NCBI RefSeq assembly: GCF_014779655.1
Contig: NZ_JACXYX010000007.1
Span: 62,001-126,000 of the forward strand
Origin: Nocardioides ganghwensis
GTDB lineage: Bacteria > Actinomycetota > Actinomycetes > Propionibacteriales > Nocardioidaceae
Direction: 5' to 3'
DNA length: 64,000 nt
Shown: positions 36,043-47,128 of the stretch, one piece after another
How positions within the stretch are numbered: position 1 is the first letter of the stretch
How the letters are laid out: each line of letters opens with the position of its first letter
Position numbers and translations under genes: made by a program
The notes under the pieces: model-generated
What the model saw: the letters and a program-made list of their open reading frames with translations, nothing else
Told to the model about the DNA's origin: nothing
Database searches by the model: none

Positions 36043-37919
36043 CCGAGACGACACATGCCCCCGGTGAGCTCGACCTGCACCTCATCAACGAGGGGCGTCA
36101 CGAGGAGCTCTGGAAGGTCCTCGGCGCCCAGGTGGGCGACGACGGCACCTCGTTCCGCGTCTGGGCGCCCAACGCGATGGAGGTCCAGGTCGCCGGCGAG
36201 TGGGCCGGCTGGGACGGCTCCGCGCACCCGATGACCAGGCTGGCCGACTCCGGCGTGTGGCACGTGCACGTCGCGGACGTCGGCGTCGGCGCCCAGTACA
36301 AGTACCGCCTGCGCGGCGCCGACGGCCAGTGGGGCGACCGCGCCGACCCGCTCGCCCAGTACGCCGAGAAGCCGCCGAGCTCGGCCTCGCGCGTCTGGCG
36401 CTCCGAGCACGAGTGGGGCGACGACGCCTGGCTCGAGGCGCGACGCACCAGGCAGCCGGCGGACGAGGCCATGTCGACCTACGAGGTGCACCTCGCGTCG
36501 TGGCGCAAGCACTACTCCGGCGAGCTCTACTCGTGGGACGAGATCGCCGACGCGCTCGTGCCGTACGTCTCCGACCTGGGGTTCACCCACGTCGAGCTCA
36601 TGCCGGTCATGCAGCACCCGTTCGGCGGCTCGTGGGGCTACCACGTCACCTCCTACTTCGCGCCCGACTCGCGCTTCGGCGACCCCGACGGGCTCAAGCG
36701 CCTCATCGACCGGCTCCACCAGGCCGGAGTCGGCGTGATCCTCGACTGGGTCCCGGGCCACTTCGCGACCGACGAGTGGGCACTCGCCCGGTTCGACGGC
36801 ACGCCGCTCTACGAGGACCCCAACCCGCAGCGCGGCTGGCACAAGGAGTGGGGCTCCCACATCTTCAACTTCGGCCGCCACGAGGTGCGCAACTTCCTCT
36901 ACGCCAACGCGGTCTACTGGCTCGAGGAGTACCACGCCGACGGCCTGCGCGTGGACGGCGTGGCGTCGATGCTCTACCTCGACTACGCCCGCGAGCACGG
37001 CGAGTGGTCGCCCAACGTCCACGGCGGGCGGGAGAACCTCGAGGCCGTGCAGTTCCTCCAGGAGATGAACGCCACCGTCTACAAGCGGGTCCCCGGCATC
37101 GTCACGATCGCCGAGGAGTCCACCGCGTGGCCCGGCGTCACCGGTCCCACCAGCGACGGCGGCCTCGGGTTCGGCTTCAAGTGGAACATGGGCTGGATGC
37201 ACGACTCGCTCAACTACGTCTCCAAGGACCCGCTCTACCGCAGCCACCACCACGGGCAGATGACCTTCTCGCTCGTCTACGCCTTCGCCGAGAACTACGT
37301 CCTGCCGATCAGCCACGACGAGGTCGTCCACGGCAAGGGCTCCCTGCTGCGCAAGATGCCCGGCGACCGCTGGCAGCAGCTGGCCAACCTGCGCGCCTAC
37401 CTCGCCTACATGTGGGCCCACCCCGGCAAGCAGCTGCTCTTCATGGGCTGCGAGTTCGGCCAGGAGTCCGAGTGGGCGGAGAGCCGCGAGCTCGACTGGT
37501 GGCTCCTCGAGCACCCCGAGCACGCCGGCGTCCACGCCATGGTCCGCGACATGAACTCCACCTACAAGGCCACCGGCGCGCTGTGGGGCCGCGACAACGA
37601 CCCGGCGGGCTTCCAGTGGCTCGACGCCAACGACGCGGGGCGCAACACCTTCTCGTTCGTACGCCGCTCCCCCGGCCACCCCGACCTCGTCTGCGTCGCG
37701 AACTTCGCCGGCAACCCGCACGAGGGCTACCGGCTCGGGCTCCCGTCGGCCGGCACGTGGACGGAGGTGCTGAACACCGACGCGGAGGCCTACCACGGCT
37801 CCGGCGTGGGCAACCTCGGCTCGATCACCGCGACCGAGGGCGACCACCACGGCCAGCCGGCGTACGCCGACATCGTCGTTCCCCCGCTCGCGACGATCTG
37901 GTTCCGCAGGGAGGACTGA
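36039..37919 (+). CDS. glgB: 1,4-alpha-glucan branching enzyme
   Basis: The product has 626 residues, shorter than the 730-residue enteric form because the extra N1 domain is missing. It has a CBM48 (SFRVWAPNAMEVQVAGEWAGWDG), the barrel with FTHVELMPVMQHPFGGSWGYHVTSYFAPDSRFG, the nucleophile Asp306 (LRVDGVASMLYLDY), IAEEST, and LPISHDEVVHGKGSL. It cuts alpha-1,4 chains and reattaches them by alpha-1,6 links, completing the GlgE route. ATG 36039 overlaps the mak stop (ATGA). It is the last gene of the operon and is followed by a strong hairpin. Confidence 0.96.
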   Translation: MTETTHAPGELDLHLINEGRHEELWKVLGAQVGDDGTSFRVWAPNAMEVQVAGEWAGWDGSAHPMTRLADSGVWHVHVADVGVGAQYKYRLRGADGQWGDRADPLAQYAEKPPSSASRVWRSEHEWGDDAWLEARRTRQPADEAMSTYEVHLASWRKHYSGELYSWDEIADALVPYVSDLGFTHVELMPVMQHPFGGSWGYHVTSYFAPDSRFGDPDGLKRLIDRLHQAGVGVILDWVPGHFATDEWALARFDGTPLYEDPNPQRGWHKEWGSHIFNFGRHEVRNFLYANAVYWLEEYHADGLRVDGVASMLYLDYAREHGEWSPNVHGGRENLEAVQFLQEMNATVYKRVPGIVTIAEESTAWPGVTGPTSDGGLGFGFKWNMGWMHDSLNYVSKDPLYRSHHHGQMTFSLVYAFAENYVLPISHDEVVHGKGSLLRKMPGDRWQQLANLRAYLAYMWAHPGKQLLFMGCEFGQESEWAESRELDWWLLEHPEHAGVHAMVRDMNSTYKATGALWGRDNDPAGFQWLDANDAGRNTFSFVRRSPGHPDLVCVANFAGNPHEGYRLGLPSAGTWTEVLNTDAEAYHGSGVGNLGSITATEGDHHGQPAYADIVVPPLATIWFRRED

Positions 37920-37924
37920 CAGGG

Positions 37925-37958
37925 CGGACCCGGAGGACGCAGGCGTCCTCCGGGTCCG
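37925..37958. terminator. Terminator behind glgB
   Basis: A stem of about 15 bp joins 37925-37939 with 37944-37958 and has a very small loop. It lies between convergent genes, six bases after the glgB stop, and has no U-run. Confidence 0.75.
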
Positions 37959-37980
37959 GGACCGCCACGTGGCGAGGTCG

Positions 37981-38817
37981 TCACATGACGTGGATCATCT
38001 TGACCATGCCCATCATCGCGTGCGGCATGCCCTTCATCTTCGGGTCCGGGAAGAAGCACAGCAGGACGTACTGCCCGGCCGGCAGCTCGTAGTCCATCGT
38101 CATCTGGCGACCCGGGCTCAGCGTGTCGGTCTGGGCCCAGGCCGGCAGCAGCCACGCCGGCTCCTCCTCGCTCTGGAGGCCCTCCATGACCTGCTCCATC
38201 GTCGTCCCCTCCTGCACCTGCTGGAGCACTGCGAAGTGGGGCTGGTCGTCGGCGTTCTTGAACTTCAAGGTGCCCCGGGTCGGCAGGTGGCTCGCGCCGC
38301 CCCACTTCATGCCCTTGCGGGCCTTGATCGTGGCGTCGACGGACGGCGCCTTCGACGCCTTCACCGGGCCGACGCGGAAGGTCGTGGGCGCCATGATCCT
38401 GTTGGCCATGACCAGGGCGGTGTACGTGCCCGCCCGGGGCAGCACGATGGTGCCGGTGCTGCCGGTCATCAGGCCGCCGTGCCAGGTGGTGTTGGCGATC
38501 GCGCGCTTCAGGGCCTTCATGTCGCCCTTGTTGGACGCGGCGTAGTCCTTGGCCATGTCCCGCACGGTGTAGCCCCTGGCGAAGGACACGATGCTCACAG
38601 GAGCGGGCTTGCCCTTCACGGCGAGCTTGATGCGGCCGGCTCGGAGGCCGTTGACCCCCTGGAGCTTGAGTGACCCCTTGGCCACGGTGATGGTGAGCGA
38701 CTGACCGGCCTGCTGCTCGGTCGTCATCGCGGACGATGACGAGGTGACCAGTGCCGGCACGGAGATCATGGTTCCGGCGCAGACCAGGGCCATCCCTGTT
38801 CGCAACTGAGTGAACAT
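37981..38817 (-). CDS. Secreted protein with cupredoxin-like C-terminal domain
   Basis: The product has 278 residues. An N-terminal hydrophobic segment (about 7-30) looks like a signal peptide. The C-terminal 120 residues read as a cupredoxin-type beta sandwich with possible copper ligands His194 (DDQPHFAVL), Cys254 (YVLLCFFPD), His266 and Met269 (GMPHAMMGM). The Cys-to-His spacing is longer than in plastocyanin. The middle part is unfamiliar. It is divergent from a multicopper oxidase gene, so a role as copper carrier or electron donor to that enzyme is a fair guess. It could instead be a beta-sandwich protein without copper. Confidence 0.65.
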   Translation of the reverse strand: MFTQLRTGMALVCAGTMISVPALVTSSSSAMTTEQQAGQSLTITVAKGSLKLQGVNGLRAGRIKLAVKGKPAPVSIVSFARGYTVRDMAKDYAASNKGDMKALKRAIANTTWHGGLMTGSTGTIVLPRAGTYTALVMANRIMAPTTFRVGPVKASKAPSVDATIKARKGMKWGGASHLPTRGTLKFKNADDQPHFAVLQQVQEGTTMEQVMEGLQSEEEPAWLLPAWAQTDTLSPGRQMTMDYELPAGQYVLLCFFPDPKMKGMPHAMMGMVKMIHVM

Positions 38818-38959
38818 GCGGTGCTACCCCCGACGAGTGATGTGATGAGGCAGCCATGATGCGGCTGGTCCACCGGGCGGTCATCGGCAATTCTGGGGTG
38901 GTCCAGACATCACCGGAAGGTGGGTAGCAGGGGATGCAGATCGGCGGATAATCCCTCCG

Positions 38960-40798
38960 ATGAGGGGGAGATCTCGCACGATCACGGTGCTGGTGACGGC
39001 CGTCGCGCTCGCAGTCCTGGGACCGGCGCTCGGCACCGGCGGCGACACCGGGCTCTCCGCCCGGACGGGCGCCCAGGCGGCGGCACCGCGTTCGGCGACG
39101 CTCGTGATCGAGGCGCGCGGATCGACGTACGTGCCCGCGACGGTGACGGTCGGTGGCGGCGGCACGCTGACGGTGGTCAACCTCGACACCTACGACCACA
39201 CGGTGACGTCCACGGCCGTCGACGAGCGCGGCGAGCCCCTCTTCGACGTGCGGGTCGCCGCCGGCACCACCGCTACGGTGACCGGGGTCGAGGCCCTGGC
39301 GAACGGTCGCTACGACTACTACTGCCGCTTCCACCCCTTCATGCGCGGCGTCCTGGTCGTGGAGGACTCGACGGGCGAGGTCGGAGCCGACCTGGTGGAG
39401 TTCGAGCAGCCGCTGGTGGTCCCGCGGGTGGTGCGCGGCGCCGACGTCCGCCTGCTGATGCGCCAGGCGAAGGTGCGCATGCTGCCCCGCGGCCCCCGTA
39501 CGACCATGTGGACCTACGGAGGCAGCTATCCGGGCCCGACCATCGTGGGCCGCGCAGGTCGCGAGAGCCGGGTGACCTTCGTGCACCGCCTCCCGAGGAA
39601 GGCGGGGTCGTTGACGACCCACCTGCACGGGGACCACCACGCCTCCAGCGAGGACGGCCAGCCGACGACCCACCTGATCCGGCGAGGACGCTCCCGTACC
39701 TATCGCTACCCGCTGACCTACGGCGGTGATCCGGAGCCTGCGTCGTTCTTCTTCTACCACGACCACCGCATGGACCGGACCACCCGCAACAACTGGCGCG
39801 GGCTCCAGGGCATGTTCATCGTCGAGGACGCCACCTCGCGTCGGCTCCGGCTCCCGAGGGGACGCCGCGACCTCCCGCTGATGATCTCCGAGCGCTCGTT
39901 CACCCGGCGCAACCAGCTGACCGACCCGTTCGCCGAGGGGCCGACCATGCAGGGGCACCACGGGACGATGGCGTTCACCGGCCCCGGCAGCCCCCCGGAC
40001 GACCACACCGTGGGCTCGCACGTGGTCGTCAACGGTCGCTACGCGCCGTTCCACCGGGTGACGGCCACCCGCTACCGGCTGCGCCTCGTCAACGCGGCGC
40101 CGTTCTCGGCGTACAACCTCTCGCTCTCCGACGGCCGCCCGTTCGTCCAGATCGGCACGGGCAACGGCTTCCTGCGGACGCCGGTCGTCCGGACCGAGCT
40201 CAGCCTCGGTCCGGCCCAGCGTGCCGACGTGATCGTCGACTTCTCCGGCGCGTCCGGGCAGGACGTCGTCCTGCAGTCCGTCCCCGGTGCCGAGGAGCGC
40301 GGCACCGGATCGCGTACGGCAGCGGTCATGCAGTTCCGCGTCGGCGACCACGCGCGCGACCGGTCGCGGCTCCCGGCCCGGCTCCCTTCCCCCGACCTGG
40401 TGACCGCTCCCGCCAAGGTCACCAAGACCTGGACCTTCGACCTCGGCGGCGACAAGCGTCACGGCACGTTCTGGGCGATCAACGGCAAGCCGTTCGACCC
40501 GGCCCGCAGCGACCACCGCGCCCGGCTGGGCAGCGTCGAGCGCTGGCGGCTGCGCAACACCAGCGACATGACGCACTACGTGCACATCCACGCCCAGCAG
40601 TGGCGCACCGTCTCGCGCAACGGCAAGCGGCCGCCGCCGTGGGAGCGCGGGCTGGAGGACACCTGGCGGCTGGACCCCGGCGAGTACGTCGACGTCGCGG
40701 CCCGGTTCGCCGACCACACCGGCCCCTTTATGATCCACTGCCACATGCTCGACCACGAGGACCACGGGATGATGGCGCGCTTCGACGTGGTGCGCTGA
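38960..40798 (+). CDS. Multicopper oxidase with fused N-terminal cupredoxin domain
   Basis: The product has 612 residues and an N-terminal signal or anchor (about 7-27). Residues 45-136 form a plastocyanin-like domain with complete type 1 ligands: His80, Cys122, His125, Met128 (YDH, YCRFHPFMRG). A CotA/laccase-like oxidase follows with HLHG (221-224), YHDH (266-269), THYVHIHAQQW and HCHMLDHEDHGMM (593-605), so all trinuclear and type 1 sites look intact. It would oxidise a phenolic, metal or amine substrate outside the membrane and reduce O2. GATAAT (38947-38952) lies seven bases before the ATG, suggesting a leaderless message. It is divergent from the secreted cupredoxin-like gene. Confidence 0.88.
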   Translation: MRGRSRTITVLVTAVALAVLGPALGTGGDTGLSARTGAQAAAPRSATLVIEARGSTYVPATVTVGGGGTLTVVNLDTYDHTVTSTAVDERGEPLFDVRVAAGTTATVTGVEALANGRYDYYCRFHPFMRGVLVVEDSTGEVGADLVEFEQPLVVPRVVRGADVRLLMRQAKVRMLPRGPRTTMWTYGGSYPGPTIVGRAGRESRVTFVHRLPRKAGSLTTHLHGDHHASSEDGQPTTHLIRRGRSRTYRYPLTYGGDPEPASFFFYHDHRMDRTTRNNWRGLQGMFIVEDATSRRLRLPRGRRDLPLMISERSFTRRNQLTDPFAEGPTMQGHHGTMAFTGPGSPPDDHTVGSHVVVNGRYAPFHRVTATRYRLRLVNAAPFSAYNLSLSDGRPFVQIGTGNGFLRTPVVRTELSLGPAQRADVIVDFSGASGQDVVLQSVPGAEERGTGSRTAAVMQFRVGDHARDRSRLPARLPSPDLVTAPAKVTKTWTFDLGGDKRHGTFWAINGKPFDPARSDHRARLGSVERWRLRNTSDMTHYVHIHAQQWRTVSRNGKRPPPWERGLEDTWRLDPGEYVDVAARFADHTGPFMIHCHMLDHEDHGMMARFDVVR

Positions 40799-40841
40799 CC
40801 GAGGTCGGCTGCCCCGACCGGGCTCTGGCTAGGGTGGCCGG

Positions 40842-41864
40842 GTGCCTGCCGAACAGCCGACGCTGACTGACGGGACCGTCACCCTGAGGCCGTGGCGCGA
40901 CGACGACGTCGCCGAGGCCGTGGCCGGTCACGACGACGAGATGGCCCTCTGGTTCGGGTGGGACCCGGCCGACGTCACCGAGCAGTCGCACCTGGCGGCG
41001 ATCACGCGCTGGCGCGAGCGCTACCGGGCCGGCGAGCAGGCGTCCTTCGTCATCGAGCACGACGACCGGCTGGTCGGCAGCGTCGAGCTGACCCGCGACG
41101 GCAGCGCGGGCGCCCGGCTGAGCTGGACCCTGTACGCCGGCCACCGGGGCCGCGGCCACGCCGCGCGGGCCGTACGGGTCCTCGTGGACTGGGCCTTCGC
41201 CGACCCCGAGCAGGGCGGGTGGGGCCTCCAGCGGGTCGAGGCCCGCATCGACCCCCGCAACGACCGCAGCCGTCGCGTCGCGACCCGCGCGGGCCTGCGG
41301 CTCGAGGGCGTGCAGCGGGTCAGCCCGGGCATGGGCGACCGCCCGGACGCCACCTCGTACGCCGTGTTCGCGCGCCTGGCCACCGACCCCCCGCTGAGCG
41401 ACCCCGAGTCCTTCCGCTCCCTCCTCAACTCCTTCCTCCCCCGCAAGCGCGCCATCTCGCAGATGCTGGTGCGCGACCCCGAGGGCCGCGTGCTGCTGTG
41501 CCAGCTGACCTACAAGCGCGACTGGGACCTGCCCGGTGGCGTGGTCGAGGTAGGCGAGTCGCCCCAGGTGGCGGTGCAGCGCGAGGTGGAGGAGGAGCTC
41601 GGGCTCACGGTCGAGCCGCGCGGCCTGCTGCTCACCGACTGGCTGCCCGCGTGGGGTGGCTGGGACGACGCCGTCTGCCTGGTCTTCGACGGCGGCACGT
41701 TGCCGCACTCGGCGCTGGCGGACGTCGTGATGCAGGAGCGGGAGATCCGCGACGTGCGGTTCTGCACCCTCGAGGAGGTCGACGAGCTCGCCGCCGACTT
41801 CACCGCGCGCCGGGTCCGCGCCGCCGTCACCGGCGAAGGGACGTATACGGAGTCCGGCCGCTGA
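40842..41864 (+). CDS. GNAT N-acetyltransferase fused to NUDIX hydrolase
   Basis: The product has 340 residues. Residues 1-175 are a RimJ/RimL-like GNAT domain (VTLRPWRDDDVAEAVAGHD, AGHRGRGHAARAVRVLVDWAF, RVEARIDPRNDRSRRVATRAGLRLEG). Residues 200-340 are a NUDIX domain with the full box GGVVEVGESPQVAVQREVEEELGL (G-x5-E-x7-R-E-U-x-E-E-x-G-U). The first acetylates an amine, the second hydrolyses a nucleoside-diphosphate-linked compound. No substrate is evident. TAGGGT (40830-40835) is exactly six bases before GTG 40842, a clear leaderless arrangement. ppdK begins 15 bases after its stop. Confidence 0.9.
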   Translation: MPAEQPTLTDGTVTLRPWRDDDVAEAVAGHDDEMALWFGWDPADVTEQSHLAAITRWRERYRAGEQASFVIEHDDRLVGSVELTRDGSAGARLSWTLYAGHRGRGHAARAVRVLVDWAFADPEQGGWGLQRVEARIDPRNDRSRRVATRAGLRLEGVQRVSPGMGDRPDATSYAVFARLATDPPLSDPESFRSLLNSFLPRKRAISQMLVRDPEGRVLLCQLTYKRDWDLPGGVVEVGESPQVAVQREVEEELGLTVEPRGLLLTDWLPAWGGWDDAVCLVFDGGTLPHSALADVVMQEREIRDVRFCTLEEVDELAADFTARRVRAAVTGEGTYTESGR

Positions 41865-41878
41865 GGCAGGATGCCTCC

Positions 41879-44557
<2,679 letters not shown>

Positions 44558-45496
44558 TCAGAACAGGGCGGACGCCAGGTCGCGACGCCCGGCGAGCACG
44601 CGCGGATCGTCGTTGCCGACGGCGGCGAACAGGCCGAGCAGGTGGTCGCGCGCCTTCTCGCGGTCCTTGTCGCTCGTGCGGGCCACGAGGTTGATCAGGC
44701 GGGTGAAGGCGTCCTCGACGTGCCCGCCGAGCATGTCGAGGTCGGCGACCATCGTCTGGGCGTCCACGTCGTCGGGGTTCTCGGCGGCGGCCGCGCGGGC
44801 CGCGCCGAGGTCGACGCCCTGCGTGCGCTGCATGACCTTGGCGATCGCCAGGCCGCCGGCGGCCTCGACGTCGGCCGGGTTGGCGTCGACCAGCTTCTGG
44901 TACTCGGCGACGGCGCCCTCGATGTCCCCCGCGGCGAGCGCGTCCTGCGCGGGTGCGTAGCGCGGGTCGACGACCTCCTCCTCGCCGTCGGCAGCGGGCG
45001 CCCCGCTCGCGCGCGGCTGGTGGCGGCCGGTCACGCCCTGCGCGGTGAGCTGCTGGCCGACCTGGGTCAGTGCGGTGCGCAGCTCGTCGATCGGGAGCGG
45101 GTCCTGCAGCAGCGGCATCGGACGACCGTCGACGACGGCGACCACGAGCGGGATCGACGGGATCTGCATCGCCTGCGCGATCTGGGGTGCGGCGTCGATG
45201 TCGACGAGGCCGAGGAGGTAACGGCCCTCGTGCTCCTCCACCACCGTGGCGAGGTCGTCGGCGAGCTGCCCGCTCTCCGGCATCCGGGTGCGCGAGTAGA
45301 ACACCAGGAGCACCGGTGCCGTCATCGACTGCTCCAGCAGGGCCTGGAAGCCCTGCTCGTCCACCGTCACGCTGTAGGAGGCCCCGCCGCCCGCCGGGGC
45401 AGCGGGCCGGCCGCTCGGGGCTCCCGCGTGCGGCGCGGGCTTCCCCAGCCCGGAGAGGTCGATGGCACCTGGGCGGCTGAAGGGCTGCTGCGTCAT
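44558..45496 (-). CDS. Thioredoxin-fold/TPR protein (YbbN/CnoX-like), without CxxC
   Basis: The product has 312 residues. A Pro/Ala-rich N-terminus precedes a thioredoxin fold (about 40-155: PVLLVFYSRTRMPESGQLADDLA, IPSIPLVVAVVDG). TPR-like repeats from about 180 follow (APAQDALAAGDIEGAVAEYQKLVDANPADVEAAGGLAIAK). Where thioredoxin has WCxxC, this protein has SRTRMPES, so it cannot do disulfide exchange. YbbN/CnoX proteins of this layout act as holdases or co-chaperones. TAGGAT (45503-45508) lies six bases before the ATG, a leaderless promoter back to back with that of the GtrA gene. Confidence 0.85.
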   Translation of the reverse strand: MTQQPFSRPGAIDLSGLGKPAPHAGAPSGRPAAPAGGGASYSVTVDEQGFQALLEQSMTAPVLLVFYSRTRMPESGQLADDLATVVEEHEGRYLLGLVDIDAAPQIAQAMQIPSIPLVVAVVDGRPMPLLQDPLPIDELRTALTQVGQQLTAQGVTGRHQPRASGAPAADGEEEVVDPRYAPAQDALAAGDIEGAVAEYQKLVDANPADVEAAGGLAIAKVMQRTQGVDLGAARAAAAENPDDVDAQTMVADLDMLGGHVEDAFTRLINLVARTSDKDREKARDHLLGLFAAVGNDDPRVLAGRRDLASALF

Positions 45497-45502
45497 GGCT
45501 CA

Positions 45503-45547
45503 ATCCTAGGGAGCCGCGCCACGGGACGGCTCCCGGGTCGGTAGCCT
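45503..45547. promoter_or_regulatory. Back-to-back leaderless promoters
   Basis: TAGGAT on the minus strand (45503-45508) is six bases from ATG 45496. TAGCCT on the plus strand (45542-45547) is seven bases from ATG 45555. The -35 elements are weak on both sides. Confidence 0.5.
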
Positions 45548-45554
45548 CGCGGCC

Positions 45555-46100
45555 ATGGGATCCCGGGGTGCCGTGCTGTCGCCGCGCCACCGGCGCAACG
45601 TCGCCCTGCTCGTGCGCTTCGGCGCCGTCGGCGCGTCGGGAGTGGCGGTCAACCTGCTCACCCTGGTGCTCCTGCAGCGGCTCGGCCCGCACTTCGACGA
45701 CGCCGTCGCCGCGCTCGGCGGCACCGACTACAACCTGCGCTGGTACCACGTCTACTCCACTGCGGCGTTCCTCGTCGCGAACCTGACCAACTTCCAGCTC
45801 AACCGCACGTGGACCTTCCGGAGCAGCGGGGCGGCGTCCTGGGCGCGCGAGTACTGGCCGTTCCTCGCGGTGGGCCTCGGCGTGCAGGTGATCGGCCTCG
45901 CGCTCCTCACCATGCTCATGCACCCGCACTCGCCCGTCAGCCTGCCGAGCGAGGTGTTCGACGACTCCTCCGGCCTGCGCAACCGCCTGTTCTGGTCGCA
46001 GCTGGTCGTGATCGCGCTGGTGACCCCGGCGTCGTTCGTGCTCAACAAGCTGTGGACCTTCGCCGCCGTGCGGTCGTGGCGGCTCGACCTCGGGCCGTGA
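45555..46100 (+). CDS. GtrA family membrane protein
   Basis: The product has 181 residues with four hydrophobic segments. The GtrA pattern is clear: LLVRFGAVGASGVAVNLLTLVLL, AAFLVANLTNFQLNRTWTF, then WPFLAVGLGVQVIGLALLTML and VIALVTPASFVLNKLWTF, an inverted-repeat pair with N-x-x-W-T-F at both ends. GtrA-type proteins help move polyprenyl-linked sugars across the membrane. No glycosyltransferase is adjacent, so the cargo is unknown. Confidence 0.88.
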   Translation: MGSRGAVLSPRHRRNVALLVRFGAVGASGVAVNLLTLVLLQRLGPHFDDAVAALGGTDYNLRWYHVYSTAAFLVANLTNFQLNRTWTFRSSGAASWAREYWPFLAVGLGVQVIGLALLTMLMHPHSPVSLPSEVFDDSSGLRNRLFWSQLVVIALVTPASFVLNKLWTFAAVRSWRLDLGP

Positions 46101-46235
46101 GGCGGGAGGGGTGTCGGGTGAGCATGGGACCGGGCGCCGCGAAGTGTGTCCGAACTGGGCACCGCCTCGCCTGTCACCGCAGGTCTACCGCGTGGTAGAA
46201 AATGCCGCGGAGCTCGACGGGAGGGACGCCAGGGC

Positions 46236-46970
46236 ATGACGACATCGGGGTCGTACGACTTCACCGGCTACCAGGTCCTGGTCATCGGTGGCACTCGCGG
46301 TGAGGGCCACACCATCGCCTCCTCCTTCGCCGCCTGCGGTGCCTCCGTGACGGTGACGGGCACGATGATGCTGCGCTCGCTCTACGACAGCGACCTCTCG
46401 GCCTTCGACTACGAGTCGGTCAACCTGGCGCGCCAGGAGTCGATCGACCACCTGGTCGGCACGATCAACCACATCGACGTCCTCGTGCTCGCCGCGTCGT
46501 GCAACCTCCCCTACGGCCTGCCGCCCGGTGAGCAGGCCTTCGTCGCCGAGGCGACGCGCTCCGGCCTGCTCGGCCCGACCTTCCTGACCACCCGCCTGCG
46601 CCTCAAGCTCGGCCAGAGCCCCGCCCTGGGCGGTGGGTGCGTGGTCAACACCGGGGCGGTGACGTCGTGGCTCCAGCTCGCGACGACGCCCGAGGCCGCG
46701 CAGCGCGAGCTCGTCGAGTCGACCGCACGGGCGGGCGACAACTGGGCCGGCCTGGGCGTGCGGGTCAACTCCGTGCTGCATGCCCAGCGGTCCGTCCTGC
46801 CGCGCCAGTACGCCCCGGACTCGCCCCCGTCCGGCGGCAGCCGGGTCGCGGGCGGCACGCTGGTGCGCACCGCCCAGACACGCGTGGGCGACGCCGTGGC
46901 CGACGCGACCCTGTTCCTGGCGAGCAGTGCCGCCGCGCGCATCACGGGGCAGACCCTGCGCATCAGCTGA
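46236..46970 (+). CDS. SDR-like protein lacking the catalytic YxxxK
   Basis: The product has 244 residues of Rossmann type. VLVIGGTRGEGHTIASSFAACGASVTVTG is a glycine-rich cofactor loop, VLVLAASCNLP replaces the usual NNAG region, and SSAAARITGQTLRIS is the normal SDR C-terminus. At the expected active site the sequence is SWLQLATTPEAAQRELV, with no Tyr-x-x-x-Lys, so it is probably not a typical dehydrogenase. GAGGGACG and AGGGC precede ATG 46236. An AT-richer stretch with TAGAAAAT at 46195-46202 may hold its promoter. A 163-aa protein of unknown function lies downstream in the same direction. Confidence 0.75.
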   Translation: MTTSGSYDFTGYQVLVIGGTRGEGHTIASSFAACGASVTVTGTMMLRSLYDSDLSAFDYESVNLARQESIDHLVGTINHIDVLVLAASCNLPYGLPPGEQAFVAEATRSGLLGPTFLTTRLRLKLGQSPALGGGCVVNTGAVTSWLQLATTPEAAQRELVESTARAGDNWAGLGVRVNSVLHAQRSVLPRQYAPDSPPSGGSRVAGGTLVRTAQTRVGDAVADATLFLASSAAARITGQTLRIS

Positions 46971-47012
46971 GCCTCGGTTCGAGGCCGCATTTCCGCGAGT
47001 TCGACGAAATGC
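46971..47012 (+). terminator. Two hairpins behind the SDR-like gene
   Basis: GCCTCG/CGAGGC (46971-46985) begins right at the stop codon. A second inverted repeat, GCATTTC (46987-46993) and GAAATGC (47006-47012), follows. Either may terminate the transcript. The second is AT-richer and could also be an operator for the next gene. Confidence 0.45.
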
Positions 47013-47128
47013 CGTGCAGGCCGGTCTGGTCCAGTTACATTTCCCCTACACGGAATCAACGAGAGATCCACAGGGTCTCGGCGCCGTCTCGGGTCGGTCG
47101 CTCCCTCGTCGCCAGGAAGGACGTCCCC

